The translations under genes and the position numbers were made by a program. The notes beneath the pieces were generated by a model. That model saw only the letters and a program-made list of their open reading frames with translations. It was not told the origin of the DNA and did not search any database. 64,000 nt of DNA from Streptomyces sp. CB01881 (GTDB lineage: Bacteria > Actinomycetota > Actinomycetes > Streptomycetales > Streptomycetaceae), in assembly GCF_002953255.1 (NCBI RefSeq), contig NZ_CP026498.1:5904813-5968812 (forward strand), written 5' to 3'. This document shows, in pieces, positions 33,605 to 42,690 of the stretch (its first letter is position 1; each line of letters opens with the position of its first letter).

Positions 33605-34101
33605 GCGCCCGCCTCCGGGGTGAACCAGTCGCCGCTCTTGCCACCGGTCTTGCTGAGCACCCGGACGGCCTCGATGGTGGCGCTCTTGTCGACGGCCTTG
33701 ACCATGTCGATCACGGTGAGGCCGGCCACCGCGACGGCGGTGAGCGCTTCCATCTCGACGCCGGTGCGGTCGGCGGTCTTCACGGTCGCGGTGATCTCGA
33801 CCGCGTCGTCGGCGACGGAGAGGTCCACCGTGACCCCGGAGACCGCGATCGGGTGGCAGAGCGGAATGAGGTCCGGGGTCTTCTTGGCGCCCATGATCCC
33901 GGCGATCCGGGCGACGGCAAGGGCGTCGCCCTTGGGCACGCCCTCGCCGCGCAGCAGCTCGACCACGCGCGGGGAGACCCGGACCCGGCCGGCCGCGACG
34001 GCGGTGCGCGCGGTGGTGGCCTTCTCCGAGACGTCGACCATCCGGGCCGCGCCCTGGTCGTCGACGTGGGTGAGGCGGTCGCCGGGGGGTGAGGTGCTCA
34101 C
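33601..34101 (-). CDS. moaC: cyclic pyranopterin monophosphate synthase
   Basis: A 166-residue enzyme that, after MoaA, forms cyclic pyranopterin monophosphate in molybdenum cofactor synthesis. It shows MVDVSEKATTARTA, the catalytic KKTPDLIPLCHPI, TGVEMEALTAV and the DMVKAVDK stretch. The start is GTG at 34101, with GGAG five nt upstream. The long open frame continuing to 35136 is antisense/out-of-frame to moeA and not coding. moaA, moaD and moaE are not in this window. Confidence 0.95.
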   Translation of the reverse strand: MSTSPPGDRLTHVDDQGAARMVDVSEKATTARTAVAAGRVRVSPRVVELLRGEGVPKGDALAVARIAGIMGAKKTPDLIPLCHPIAVSGVTVDLSVADDAVEITATVKTADRTGVEMEALTAVAVAGLTVIDMVKAVDKSATIEAVRVLSKTGGKSGDWFTPEAGA

Positions 34102-34208
34102 GGGTGCTCCAGGGGGCGCGCAGGTCGAATACCGCGCTACCGTACCCCCCGTCCCGGCCGGGGCGTGGGACGGGCCGTGTCCGCGGGACGGCCCGCCGCG
34201 CCGGCCGG

Positions 34209-35561
34209 TCAGCCGCCGAGCAGGACGACGTCCACCTCGCTGCCGGCGGGCAGCTCGGTGACGTCCTCGGGGACGGTGATCAGGCAGTCCGCCCGGGCCA
34301 GCGCGCCGACCAGGTGGGACCCGGCCCCGCCCACCGGCTCGACCACGCCGGCCGCGGCGTCGTACCGGCCGCGCAGGAACTGCCGACGGCCGGCGGGCGA
34401 GCGCAGCGCCGACCGGCAGAGCGCCCGGACCACCGGGCGGTGGACGTCGGCGGCGCCGAGCATGGTGCGGATCACCGGGCGGACGAACAGCTCGAAGGAG
34501 ATGTAGGCGCTGACCGGGTTGCCGGGCAGGGCCATCAGCGGCACGCCGGAGCCGTCGGCCCCGGCGCCGATCCGGCCGAAGCCCTGCGGCTTGCCGGGCT
34601 GCATCCGCAGCCGGCGGAAGTCCACCCCGCCGTAGGACTCGAAGACCTCCTTGACCACGTCGTACGCGCCGACGCTGACGCCGCCGCTGGTGACGATCAG
34701 GTCGGCCCGGCCGAGCTGGTCCTCCAGGACGGCGCGCAGCCGCGCCGCGTCGTCGGGCACGCCGCCGACGCGGTAGGCGATGGCGCCGGCGTCCCGCGCC
34801 GCGGCGGTGAGGGTGAAGCTGTTGGAGTCGGAGATCTGGCCGGGGCCGACCGGCTCGCCGGGCTGGACCAGCTCGCTGCCGGTGGAGAGGACCACCACGC
34901 GCGGGCGCGGACGGACCTTCACGGTGGCCCGGCCGATCGCGGCGAGCAGGCCGAGCTGGGCGGGGCCGAGCCGGGTGCCTGCCTCCAGTACCCGCGAGCC
35001 GGCGGCGACGTCGCTGCCGCGGCGGCGGATGTGGGCGCCCTCGGAGACCGGGCGCAGCACCCGGACCTCCTCGTCCTCGACGGCGGCGGCCATCGCGTCG
35101 GCGGCCTGCCCGCTGCCGCTGCCGCCGTCGGTCCACTCGGCCGGGGCGACGGCCTGGGCGCCGGGCGGGACGGGGGCGCCGGTCATGATGCGGGCGGCCT
35201 GGCCCGGGCCGACCTTCGGCAGGTCGCCGGCGCCGGCGGCGATGTCCCCGACCACGGCGAGGGCCGAGGGGTACTCGGCGGTGGCGCCGGCGGTGTCGGC
35301 GGTGCGGAGCGCGTAGCCGTCCATCGAGCTGTTGTCGAAGGGCGGCAGGTCGCCGTCGGCCAGGACGTCCTCGTCGAGCCGGCAGCCCTGGGCGTCGAGC
35401 AGCTGGAGCTCGATCGCGGGCAGCGGGCCGACGGCGGCCAGGACGTCGGCGAGGTGCTCGTCGACCGTCCAGAGCCCACCGGAGCGAGCGGCCGGTGCCG
35501 GGTCCGCGGGTCCCCCGCAGCAGGCGGCGGGGGTGGTGTTGCCCTCCGTGGACCCGGTCAT
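34209..35561 (-). CDS. moeA: molybdopterin molybdenumtransferase
   Basis: A 450-residue MoeA/Glp protein that inserts molybdate into adenylylated molybdopterin. It shows FDNSSMDGYALR, the RIMTGAPVPPGA segment, STGSELVQPGEPVG and TSGGVSVGAYD with the MoCF core, plus PGNPVSAYISFELFVRP before the C-terminal domain IV. I chose ATG at 35561, because the extra 47 residues of the longer frame are low-complexity and overlap the galU end. It lies 25 bp after galU. Confidence 0.95.
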   Translation of the reverse strand: MTGSTEGNTTPAACCGGPADPAPAARSGGLWTVDEHLADVLAAVGPLPAIELQLLDAQGCRLDEDVLADGDLPPFDNSSMDGYALRTADTAGATAEYPSALAVVGDIAAGAGDLPKVGPGQAARIMTGAPVPPGAQAVAPAEWTDGGSGSGQAADAMAAAVEDEEVRVLRPVSEGAHIRRRGSDVAAGSRVLEAGTRLGPAQLGLLAAIGRATVKVRPRPRVVVLSTGSELVQPGEPVGPGQISDSNSFTLTAAARDAGAIAYRVGGVPDDAARLRAVLEDQLGRADLIVTSGGVSVGAYDVVKEVFESYGGVDFRRLRMQPGKPQGFGRIGAGADGSGVPLMALPGNPVSAYISFELFVRPVIRTMLGAADVHRPVVRALCRSALRSPAGRRQFLRGRYDAAAGVVEPVGGAGSHLVGALARADCLITVPEDVTELPAGSEVDVVLLGG

Positions 35562-35586
35562 CGGCTCACTCGCTCTCTGTCGTCGG

Positions 35587-36507
35587 TCAGTCCTGGAGCT
35601 CGGAGGCGACGAACTCCCGGAGCCAGGAGCGGAACTCCGGGCCGAGGTCCTCGCGCTCGGAGGCCAGTCGGACGATAGCGCGCAGGTAGTCCGAGCGGTC
35701 ACCGGTGTCGTAGCGGCGGCCCTTGAAGAGGACGCCGTACACCTGGCCGCCGGTCTCCGGGGCGCGGGTGGTCAGCTCGCGCAGGGCGTCGGTGAGCTGG
35801 ATCTCACCGCCGCGGCCGGGCGGGGTCTCGCGCAGCACGTCGAAGACCGAGGGGTCGAGGACGTAGCGGCCGATGACGGCGTAGTTCGAGGGGGCCTCGG
35901 CGGTCTCGGGCTTCTCGACCAGGTCGGTCACCTGGAAGACGTCCTCGCCGAAGCCGTTGGCCTTGACGGCGGCGCAGCCGTAGAGGTGGATCTGGGAGGG
36001 GTCGACCTCCATCAGCGCGACGACCGAGCCGCCGAGCTCCTGCTGGACCTCGATCATGCGGGCGAGCAGCGGGTCGCGCGGGTCGATCAGGTCGTCACCG
36101 AGCAGGACGGCGAAGGGCTGGCCGGCGACGTGCTGCTCGGCGACCGAGACGGCGTGGCCGAGGCCCTTGGGGTCGCCCTGGCGGACGTAGTGCATGTTGG
36201 CCAGGTCGACGGACTCGCGGACCCGGCGCAGGCGGTCCTGGTCGCCCTTGCGGGCGAGCAGCTCCTCCAGCTCGTAGGCGCGGTCGAAGTGGTCCTCGAG
36301 GGCGCGCTTGTTGCGGCCGGTGACCATCAGTATGTCGGACAGCCCGGCGGCGGCGGCCTCCTCGACGACGTACTGGATCGCCGGCTTGTCGACGACCGGC
36401 AGCATCTCCTTCGGAGTGGCCTTGGTCGCCGGGAGGAAGCGGGTACCCAGTCCGGCGGCGGGGACCACGGCCTTGGTTACCGGCGGTCGAGAGCTGGTCG
36501 TCGTCAT
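35587..36507 (-). CDS. galU: UTP-glucose-1-phosphate uridylyltransferase
   Basis: A 306-residue nucleotidyltransferase that makes UDP-glucose from UTP and glucose 1-phosphate. It supplies the substrate for GalE (left end of the window), trehalose and envelope sugars. The N-terminal nucleotide motif AAGLGTRFLPATKA (about 17-30) with PKEMLPVVDKP follows the family exactly, as do QGDPKGLGHAV, the ALMEVDPSQI segment and GRGGEIQLTDALR. It starts 13 bp after a GGDEF-type gene and leads into the molybdenum cofactor genes. Confidence 0.96.
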   Translation of the reverse strand: MTTTSSRPPVTKAVVPAAGLGTRFLPATKATPKEMLPVVDKPAIQYVVEEAAAAGLSDILMVTGRNKRALEDHFDRAYELEELLARKGDQDRLRRVRESVDLANMHYVRQGDPKGLGHAVSVAEQHVAGQPFAVLLGDDLIDPRDPLLARMIEVQQELGGSVVALMEVDPSQIHLYGCAAVKANGFGEDVFQVTDLVEKPETAEAPSNYAVIGRYVLDPSVFDVLRETPPGRGGEIQLTDALRELTTRAPETGGQVYGVLFKGRRYDTGDRSDYLRAIVRLASEREDLGPEFRSWLREFVASELQD

Positions 36508-36520
36508 GCGATTTACCTTA

Positions 36521-37429
36521 CTAAGGCATGTTTACGCCTGGCCGAGCGCGGTGGACCGGTGGTGACAGCACGTTGCTGGGCCCGGCCACGATGGCAGGCA
36601 GAGGTGGGGTGACGGGAGAGGCGAGGGTGTCCCCACCGGCACAGGCCGACAGACTACCCGCCTTTCCCGAACGCTCGTGCTCGGCGGTGGGACGGCCGTG
36701 CGACCGCGGGGAGAGCGTTCCGCGCCAGCAGTCCCCACCGGCCGCCCGGGCCTCGGCCAGGGCCCGGTCGGCGGCCCGGAGCAGCACGGCGGCGTGCGTG
36801 CCGTCCTCCGGCAGCACCGCGACGCCGACGGCGGCGGTCAGCCCGTTGCCGTGCGGGCGGCGGTCCTCGCGCGGGCCGGAGGACCAGTCCAGCAGCAGGT
36901 GGCGGCGGACCGACCAGACCAGCCGCTCGGCGACCTGCGCGGCACCCTGCGCGCCGGTGTCCGGCAGCACGACCATGAACTCCTCGCCGCTGTACCGGCC
37001 GAACGTGTCCGAGCGGCGGATCTCCATGCCGAGCCGCTGGGCGAGGTCGCGCAGCACGGCGTTGGCCCGGGCCCGGCCGTGCTCGGCGACGACCGCCTCG
37101 AAGCCCGCGATCTCCAGCAGCAGCAGGGCCACCGGGCGCGGCCCGTCCTGCTGCTCGGCCTGCTCGGCGCGGCGGGCCCGCTCGATCTCCCCGTCCAGGG
37201 TGAGCTGGAGGTGCCGGTAGTTCCAGACGCCGGTGAGCGGGTCGCAGGAGGCGGTGCGCTCCAGCTCGGCGCAGCGGGCCTCCAGTCCGGCGACGCGCTC
37301 GCGCAGCCCGGCCTCGCGGGCGGCCGCGCCCCGGTCGCGGCGGCGCTGTCGCAGTCCGAGCGCGGTGGCGCCGGCCAGCGCGGGGGCACTCAGCGCGGCC
37401 AGGGCCTGGACCAGCAGCGGGGTGGACAT
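36521..37429 (-). CDS. GGDEF-domain protein with degenerate active site
   Basis: A 302-residue protein with a short N-terminal hydrophobic segment, a coiled coil (about 28-60) and a GGDEF domain (about 62-225). The signature is SGEEF (147-151). The inhibitory RxxD site (RRSD, 138-141) is kept five residues before it. The Mg-binding Asp of the first motif is Glu106 in LLLLEIAGF, and the nearby Asn/Asp is missing. It may therefore be a weak cyclase or, more likely, a c-di-GMP/GTP sensor. The C-terminal 75 residues are disordered. c-di-GMP controls development in Streptomyces. It is followed 13 bp later by galU. Confidence 0.85.
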   Translation of the reverse strand: MSTPLLVQALAALSAPALAGATALGLRQRRRDRGAAAREAGLRERVAGLEARCAELERTASCDPLTGVWNYRHLQLTLDGEIERARRAEQAEQQDGPRPVALLLLEIAGFEAVVAEHGRARANAVLRDLAQRLGMEIRRSDTFGRYSGEEFMVVLPDTGAQGAAQVAERLVWSVRRHLLLDWSSGPREDRRPHGNGLTAAVGVAVLPEDGTHAAVLLRAADRALAEARAAGGDCWRGTLSPRSHGRPTAEHERSGKAGSLSACAGGDTLASPVTPPLPAIVAGPSNVLSPPVHRARPGVNMP

Positions 37430-37504
37430 CGGGGTGCCTTCCGCGTGTCAGGCTCTGGGCGTCGCCCGCACAGAGCTGGGGAGGATCGAGCCGTGGAGGA
37501 TCCC

Positions 37505-38098
37505 ATGCACAACGAGAAGAGCGCGCTGAGGACACGGCTGTTGTCGCAGCGGCGCGCACTGGCACCGGAGGTCCGCGAGGCGGCCGCGAAGGAGCTGGCC
37601 GGGCACGCCGGGGAGCTGGCCGCGCCGGGTGCCACGGTGGCCGCCTACGTCTCGGTCGGCGCCGAGCCGGGCACCCGGCCGCTGCTGGACGCGCTGCTGG
37701 CGCGCGGGGTGCGGGTGCTGCTGCCGGTGCTGCTGGCCGACAACGACCTGGACTGGGCCGCGTACGAGGGCCCCGGGGCGCTGGCCCCGGCCGGGCGCGG
37801 GCTGCTGGAGCCGGTCGGCGGCCGGCTCGGGCCGGAGGCGGTGACCGGGGCGGAGCTGGTGCTGCTGCCGGGCCTGGCGGTGGACCGGCAGGGGCTGCGG
37901 CTGGGCCGGGGCGGCGGCTCGTACGACCGGGTGCTGGCCCGGCTGGGGCGGGCCGGCGTACGGCCGCTGCTGGCGGTGCTGCTGTACGAGCACGAGCTGC
38001 TGGCGAGCGTGCCGGCCGAGCCGCACGACCTGCCGGTGGACGTGGCGCTCACGCCGTCGGGGCTGCACCGCCTCGGCGCGGGCGCGCCGGGCCGGTAA
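37505..38098 (+). CDS. 5-formyltetrahydrofolate cyclo-ligase
   Basis: A 197-residue enzyme (MTHFS) that converts 5-formyl-THF to 5,10-methenyl-THF using ATP. The N-terminal KSALRTRLLSQRR helix, the VLLPGLAVDRQGLRLGRGGGSYDRVL ATP/folate-binding motif, and the C-terminal LPVDVALTPSG are all family hallmarks. The start ATG at 37505 follows GGAGGATCCC. In mycobacteria the same gene also sits beside galU and fmdB. It is divergent from the GGDEF gene. Confidence 0.94.
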   Translation: MHNEKSALRTRLLSQRRALAPEVREAAAKELAGHAGELAAPGATVAAYVSVGAEPGTRPLLDALLARGVRVLLPVLLADNDLDWAAYEGPGALAPAGRGLLEPVGGRLGPEAVTGAELVLLPGLAVDRQGLRLGRGGGSYDRVLARLGRAGVRPLLAVLLYEHELLASVPAEPHDLPVDVALTPSGLHRLGAGAPGR

Positions 38099-38101
38099 CG
38101 G

Positions 38102-38144
38102 CCGCGGCCCCGCCCTCCCCGGTGCGGGGTGGGCGGGGCCGCGG
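38102..38144. terminator. bidirectional terminator
   Basis: A perfect 14-bp stem (38102-38115 with 38131-38144) enclosing an inner CCCC/GGGG stem, placed between two convergent genes. Confidence 0.8.
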
Positions 38145-38156
38145 TCCTGCGGCGGG

Positions 38157-40877
38157 TCAGCCGGTGGTCAGCACCAGCTTGTTCTTGGCCGACTTCTCGA
38201 CCGCGTCCGGCGAGAAGGCCCAGGTCAGCAGCTTGCCGTCGAGCCAGAGGTCGGTCTGGTCGTTGTAGTTGGGGTGGAAGGCGTGCCCGGAGGCGCCGCC
38301 GACGTTGATCCAGCGCGAGGCGTCGAGGTCGCTCATGTCGACCACCATCCGCATCGACGGGATCCAGTCCACCTCGTACCCGGCGGCCGCGTTCCAGCCG
38401 GCCGCGTCGACCGCCGCCGTACCGCCCGAGAGGCGGTACGGGCCGCGGTTGAGCAGCTTGTGGACGATGCCGGAGGCGATCGACGAGTCGTCGGTCCCCA
38501 TGGTCTGCTCGCGCAGCGTCAGCTTGTGCAGGCGGCCCCAGCTCCAGGTGGAGACGTCCTTGCTGAGCAGCGAGGTGAGGTCCTGACGGGCGTTCTTCAT
38601 CGCCTCGGCGAGCAGGTTGTCCAGGCCCTTCTGCTCCTTGTGCTCCGAGTCGATGTACGTCCACCAGCCGCTGTCGGGCTTGTCCAGCTGCTGGCGCACC
38701 ACCTCGGTCCAGCGGTCGCCGCCGTCCGGCTGGGCCTTGCCCGGGTCGCGGGTGCCGCACTCGGTGACGATCTGGGTGCTGCTGTCCGGCTTGGTCGGGT
38801 CGGTCTGCCGGCGGACCAGCAGGCAGTTGTCCTTGGCCCGCAGGTCGGCCGGGAACTTCTGGCCGAAGGAGAGGCTGAGCAGCTGGCGCCAGACGCCGTT
38901 GTAGTAGGCGGCGGCGGCGGAGTCGGCGTCCTGGTGGTAGTTCCAGTCCTTCAGGAGGTCCTGCGCCTCGCGCACGTACGGGTCGTCGATCTGCACCTTG
39001 AGCAGCAGCGGGACCAGCTTCTTCGCGAGGATGCCGGTGTTGTCGAGCTGCATCTCCTGCATGTCGTCCGGCGAGATCCTGCCGTTGTTCTTGAGCTTGG
39101 CCTCGATCTGGTCGGTGATCTCCTTGGCCCGGGTGCCGTACTCCCAGTCCTTGGTCAGCAGGTACTTGTACGAGGGGTCGACCACGGCCTGGTTGGCGGT
39201 GACGATGTAGCCGGCCGGGGGGTTGTAGCTGTACGGCAGGGCGGTGAAGGGGATGGAGCCCTTCCACTGGTAGGCGGAGTCCCAGCCGGGGGCCGGGTAG
39301 GTGCCGTCGCCCTTGCCGCGCACGGGGATGTCGCCGGGGGCCTGGTAGCCGATGACCTTGGAGTCGGCGTAGATCAGGTTCTGCGCGGGGACGGCGAAGT
39401 CCTTGGCGGCGGCCCGGAAGTCGTCCCAGCCCTTGGCGCGGTCCAGCTCGAAGACGGCGTCCATGGTCTTGCCGGGACTGAGCGCCGTCCACTGCAGGGC
39501 GACGCCGTAGCCGCCGGTGCCGCGGTCGGGGGCGGCCGTGCCGTTCGGCGCGTACTTGCCGACGTTCTGCTGCTCGGTGCTCTGGTCGGAGATCAGCGGT
39601 GCGCCGGTCTGCGTGGTGCGGACGGTGATGGTGCGGTCCTCGCCGCCGGCGACCTTGATGGTCTCCTTGCGCAGCGCGAACTTCGCCTCCTTGCCGTCCA
39701 CCAGGTACGTCTCCGGGCCGGTGACCTTCTCCAGGAAGAGGTCGGTGACGTCGGCGCCGAGGTTGGTGAAGCCCCAGGCGATGTCCTTGTTGTGGCCGAT
39801 CACCACGCCCGGCATGCCGGCGAAGGTGAAGCCCGAGACGTCGTACTGGCAGGCGGCCGAGACGGTCCGGCAGTGCAGGCCCATCTGGTACCAGACCGAG
39901 GGCAGGCCGGGGCCGAGGTGCGGGTCGTTGGCCAGCAGCGGCTTGCCGGTCGTGGTGTGCGAACCGGCGACCGCCCAGGAGTTGGATCCGATGCCCTGGC
40001 CCTGACGGCCGAGCAGCTGCGGCATCGCGTCGATCCGGTCGGTGACGTCCTTCAGCATCGCCTTGGTGGCGGCGGCGCCCTGGGCGGCGGAACCGGTGCC
40101 GGGCGCGCCGGCGGCCGGGGCGGCGCCGTCGGCGGGGCGGTAGGTGTCGCCGCTGACGGTGCCGGTCCTCACGATCGTGCCGTTGCTCGCGTACGGGTAC
40201 TCCGGGTACAGCTCGGCGATCTTCTCCGGGCTGAAGTCCTGGGCGAGCAGCGAGCGGTCGATCTCCTCCTGGAGGTTCCCGGAGAGGTTCCAGGCCATCG
40301 CCTTCAGCCAGGACACCGAGTCGACGGGCGTCCACTGCTCGGGCTTGTAGCCGCCGTTGACGACGCCGAGCAGCGTGTACTCCAGCGAGGCGCTCTGGCC
40401 GCCGGGGTGTTCGCCGAGCCAGGCGTTGACGCCGTCCGCGTAGGCCTGGAGGTACTTCTTGGTCTCCGGCGCGAGCTTCTCGTCGAACTCCTTCTGCGCC
40501 ACCTGGCGCCAGCCCATGGTGCGGATGAAGGAGTCGGTCTCGACCTGGCCGTCGCCGAACATCTCGGAGAGGCGGCCGGCGGTGATGTGCCGCCGGACGT
40601 CCATCTCCCAGAACCGGTCCTGGGCCTGGACGTAGCCCTGGGCCCGGAAGAGGTCCTCGCCGGTGTCGGCGTAGAGCTGGGGGATGCCGTTGGCGTCCCG
40701 CTTGACGTCGACCGGCGCGCTCAGGCCCGCCACCTTGACGCTGCCGTCGACCTCCGGGAACGACGCGCGGACCGCGGCCACCCCCCGGTAGCCGCCGTAG
40801 CCGGTGCCGGCCACCAGCAGCACGACCAGCACGATCACGATCAGACGGGCGCGCCGGAACTTCTTCGAGCGGGGCAT
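38157..40877 (-). CDS. penicillin acylase-family Ntn hydrolase
   Basis: A 906-residue exported precursor of the S45 family, which self-cleaves into two chains and hydrolyses acyl amides (penicillins, acyl-homoserine lactones or lipopeptides). One N-terminal TM/signal anchor (about 9-28) is followed by the alpha-chain, a spacer and the beta-chain nucleophile Ser298 in GIGSNSWAVAG. Downstream are TGKPLLANDPHLG and VSGFTFAGMPGVVIGHN. The C-terminal GQSGHP-like region reads GGASGHAFHPNYNDQTDLW. I chose ATG at 40877, dropping a 34-residue non-conserved extension. Substrate unknown; acyl-homoserine lactone or echinocandin-type deacylation is possible but unproven. Confidence 0.92.
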   Translation of the reverse strand: MPRSKKFRRARLIVIVLVVLLVAGTGYGGYRGVAAVRASFPEVDGSVKVAGLSAPVDVKRDANGIPQLYADTGEDLFRAQGYVQAQDRFWEMDVRRHITAGRLSEMFGDGQVETDSFIRTMGWRQVAQKEFDEKLAPETKKYLQAYADGVNAWLGEHPGGQSASLEYTLLGVVNGGYKPEQWTPVDSVSWLKAMAWNLSGNLQEEIDRSLLAQDFSPEKIAELYPEYPYASNGTIVRTGTVSGDTYRPADGAAPAAGAPGTGSAAQGAAATKAMLKDVTDRIDAMPQLLGRQGQGIGSNSWAVAGSHTTTGKPLLANDPHLGPGLPSVWYQMGLHCRTVSAACQYDVSGFTFAGMPGVVIGHNKDIAWGFTNLGADVTDLFLEKVTGPETYLVDGKEAKFALRKETIKVAGGEDRTITVRTTQTGAPLISDQSTEQQNVGKYAPNGTAAPDRGTGGYGVALQWTALSPGKTMDAVFELDRAKGWDDFRAAAKDFAVPAQNLIYADSKVIGYQAPGDIPVRGKGDGTYPAPGWDSAYQWKGSIPFTALPYSYNPPAGYIVTANQAVVDPSYKYLLTKDWEYGTRAKEITDQIEAKLKNNGRISPDDMQEMQLDNTGILAKKLVPLLLKVQIDDPYVREAQDLLKDWNYHQDADSAAAAYYNGVWRQLLSLSFGQKFPADLRAKDNCLLVRRQTDPTKPDSSTQIVTECGTRDPGKAQPDGGDRWTEVVRQQLDKPDSGWWTYIDSEHKEQKGLDNLLAEAMKNARQDLTSLLSKDVSTWSWGRLHKLTLREQTMGTDDSSIASGIVHKLLNRGPYRLSGGTAAVDAAGWNAAAGYEVDWIPSMRMVVDMSDLDASRWINVGGASGHAFHPNYNDQTDLWLDGKLLTWAFSPDAVEKSAKNKLVLTTG

Positions 40878-41199
40878 CTGGGTCCTTGCGGTCCTCGACT
40901 GGGGAGCAGGTGGGCATGTCCAGGGCACTCGGCCATGACAGGGCACCACATTAGGCCGACTCGGCTGGCGGGCGTGCACGGGGGACGCCCACGGTGGGAT
41001 CCGGGGAGGTCAGAGAACCGCAGGCGGGAGGCCGGTGTGAAAGGTGAAGCTAAAGATATGGCAAAATGTTAGACTGAGTAACGATCCGCAAGGGGAGCAA
41101 TCGGCGTTCGCCGGCCCGCCCCCTTCCGGCCGTCGACTCCTCCGGCCTCACCGCCGTCAGACACCCCGCCCGCCCCCAGCCTGCCCGAGGTGCCCCTGC
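40878..41199. other. 322-bp divergent region between acylase and antiporter
   Basis: It contains a marked AT-rich island at about 41040-41090. TAGACT at 41070-41075 is a good plus-strand -10 box, but the -35 is weak. It would give a leader of about 117 nt before the antiporter. No small gene or recognised riboswitch was seen here. Confidence 0.4.
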
Positions 41200-42690
41200 G
41201 TGAACGTCGACCACCTGAACCAGCTGCTCCTCGAGTTCTCCGTGATCCTGCTGGTCGCGGTGGTCGCCGTGCGCATCTCGACCCGGTCGGGACTGCCCAG
41301 CCTGCTGATCTACCTCGGCATCGGCGTCGCCCTCGGCCAGAACGGCCTCGGCGTCTCCTTCAACAACGCCGCCCTCACCCAGGTGCTCGGCTACGCCGCC
41401 CTGGTGGTGATCCTGGCCGAGGGCGGTCTCAAGACCAGCTGGCGCGAGGTCAGACCGGTGATGCCCGCCGCCACCGTGCTCGCCACCGTCGGCGTCGGGG
41501 TCAGCGTCTTCGTCACCGCCGCCGGCGCCCACTGGCTGGTCGGCCTCGACTGGCGGACCTCCATGCTGCTCGGCGCGATCGTCTCCTCGACCGACGCCGC
41601 GGCCGTCTTCTCCGTCCTGCGGATGGTGCCGCTGCCGCACCGGCTGACCGGCCTGCTGGAGGCGGAGTCCGGCTTCAACGACGCGCCCGTGGTCATCCTG
41701 GTCGTGGCCTTCGCCACCGCGGGCGAGATGGACTCCTGGTACGTGCTGGTCGGCACGATCGTCGCCGAGCTGGCGATCGGCGCGGCCGTCGGCTTCGCGA
41801 TCGGCAGGATCGGCGCGTTCGGGATCAAGCACGTCGCGCTGCCGTCCTCCGGCCTCTACCCGATCGCGGTCATGGCGCTCACCGTGCTCGCCTACGCGGG
41901 CGGCGCCCTGCTGCACGGCTCCGGCTTCCTCGCCGTCTACATCAGCGCCGTCATCCTCGGCAACGCCAAGCTGCCGCACGGACCGGCCGTCCGCGGCTTC
42001 GCCGACGGGCTGGCCTGGATCGGGCAGATCGGCATGTTCGTGCTGCTCGGCCTGCTCTGCACCCCCGAGTCGATGGGCTCGGCCGTGGTGCCCGCGCTGG
42101 TGATCGGCGCGGTGCTGGTCTTCCTGGCGCGGCCGCTCTCGGTGGTGCTGACCCTCACGCCGTTCAGGCTCCCCGTGCGCGAACAGGCGCTGCTGAGCTG
42201 GGCCGGGCTGCGCGGGGCGGTGCCCATCGTGCTGGCCACCATCCCGATGGTGTCGGGCGCCCCGATGGCCCAGGAAGTCTTCAACATCGTCTTCATCCTG
42301 GTCGTGGTGTTCACCCTGCTCCAGGGCCCCACCCTGCCCCTGGTGGCCAAGTGGCTGCGGATCGGCGAGGGCTCGATGGGACAGGACCTCGGCATCGAGT
42401 CCGCCCCGCTGGAGAAGCTGCACGGGCACCTGCTGTCGGTGGCACTGTCACCGGACTCGAAGATGTCCGGCGTGGAGGTCAGCGAGCTGCGACTGCCGGC
42501 CGGGGCAGCGGTCACCCTGATCGTCCGCGAGGGGAGCAGCTTCGTACCGGACAAGGCGACCGTGCTGCGCGGCGGCGACGAGCTGCTGGTGGTCACCACC
42601 GACGAGGTGGGCGAGGCCGCGGAGCGGCGGCTGCGGGCCGTGGACAAGGGCGGCAAGCTCGCCGGGTGGCTGAACGGGCGGGGGGCCTGA
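41200..42690 (+). CDS. CPA1-type K+(Na+)/H+ antiporter with RCK-C domain
   Basis: A 496-residue transporter with 12-13 TM helices, followed by a cytoplasmic TrkA-C/RCK-C domain (about 400-480). Antiporter motifs are GAIVSSTDAAAVFSVL and LLEAESGFNDAPVVI, the paired Asp region. LSWAGLRGAVPIVLATIP is the NhaP/CvrA-like motif. The RCK-C domain (VEVSELRLPAGAAVTLIVREG ... VLRGGDELLVVTT) is a common site for nucleotide or c-di-AMP control. The start is GTG at 41200, with GAGG about 10 nt upstream. The long frame back to 41044 runs through the promoter region. Confidence 0.92.
   Translation: MNVDHLNQLLLEFSVILLVAVVAVRISTRSGLPSLLIYLGIGVALGQNGLGVSFNNAALTQVLGYAALVVILAEGGLKTSWREVRPVMPAATVLATVGVGVSVFVTAAGAHWLVGLDWRTSMLLGAIVSSTDAAAVFSVLRMVPLPHRLTGLLEAESGFNDAPVVILVVAFATAGEMDSWYVLVGTIVAELAIGAAVGFAIGRIGAFGIKHVALPSSGLYPIAVMALTVLAYAGGALLHGSGFLAVYISAVILGNAKLPHGPAVRGFADGLAWIGQIGMFVLLGLLCTPESMGSAVVPALVIGAVLVFLARPLSVVLTLTPFRLPVREQALLSWAGLRGAVPIVLATIPMVSGAPMAQEVFNIVFILVVVFTLLQGPTLPLVAKWLRIGEGSMGQDLGIESAPLEKLHGHLLSVALSPDSKMSGVEVSELRLPAGAAVTLIVREGSSFVPDKATVLRGGDELLVVTTDEVGEAAERRLRAVDKGGKLAGWLNGRGA

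Noticed and set aside
33601..35136. A 511-codon frame extending moaC upstream
   Set aside because: The upstream part overlaps moeA in another frame and lacks conserved sequence. GTG at 34101 with a good ribosome site is the real start.
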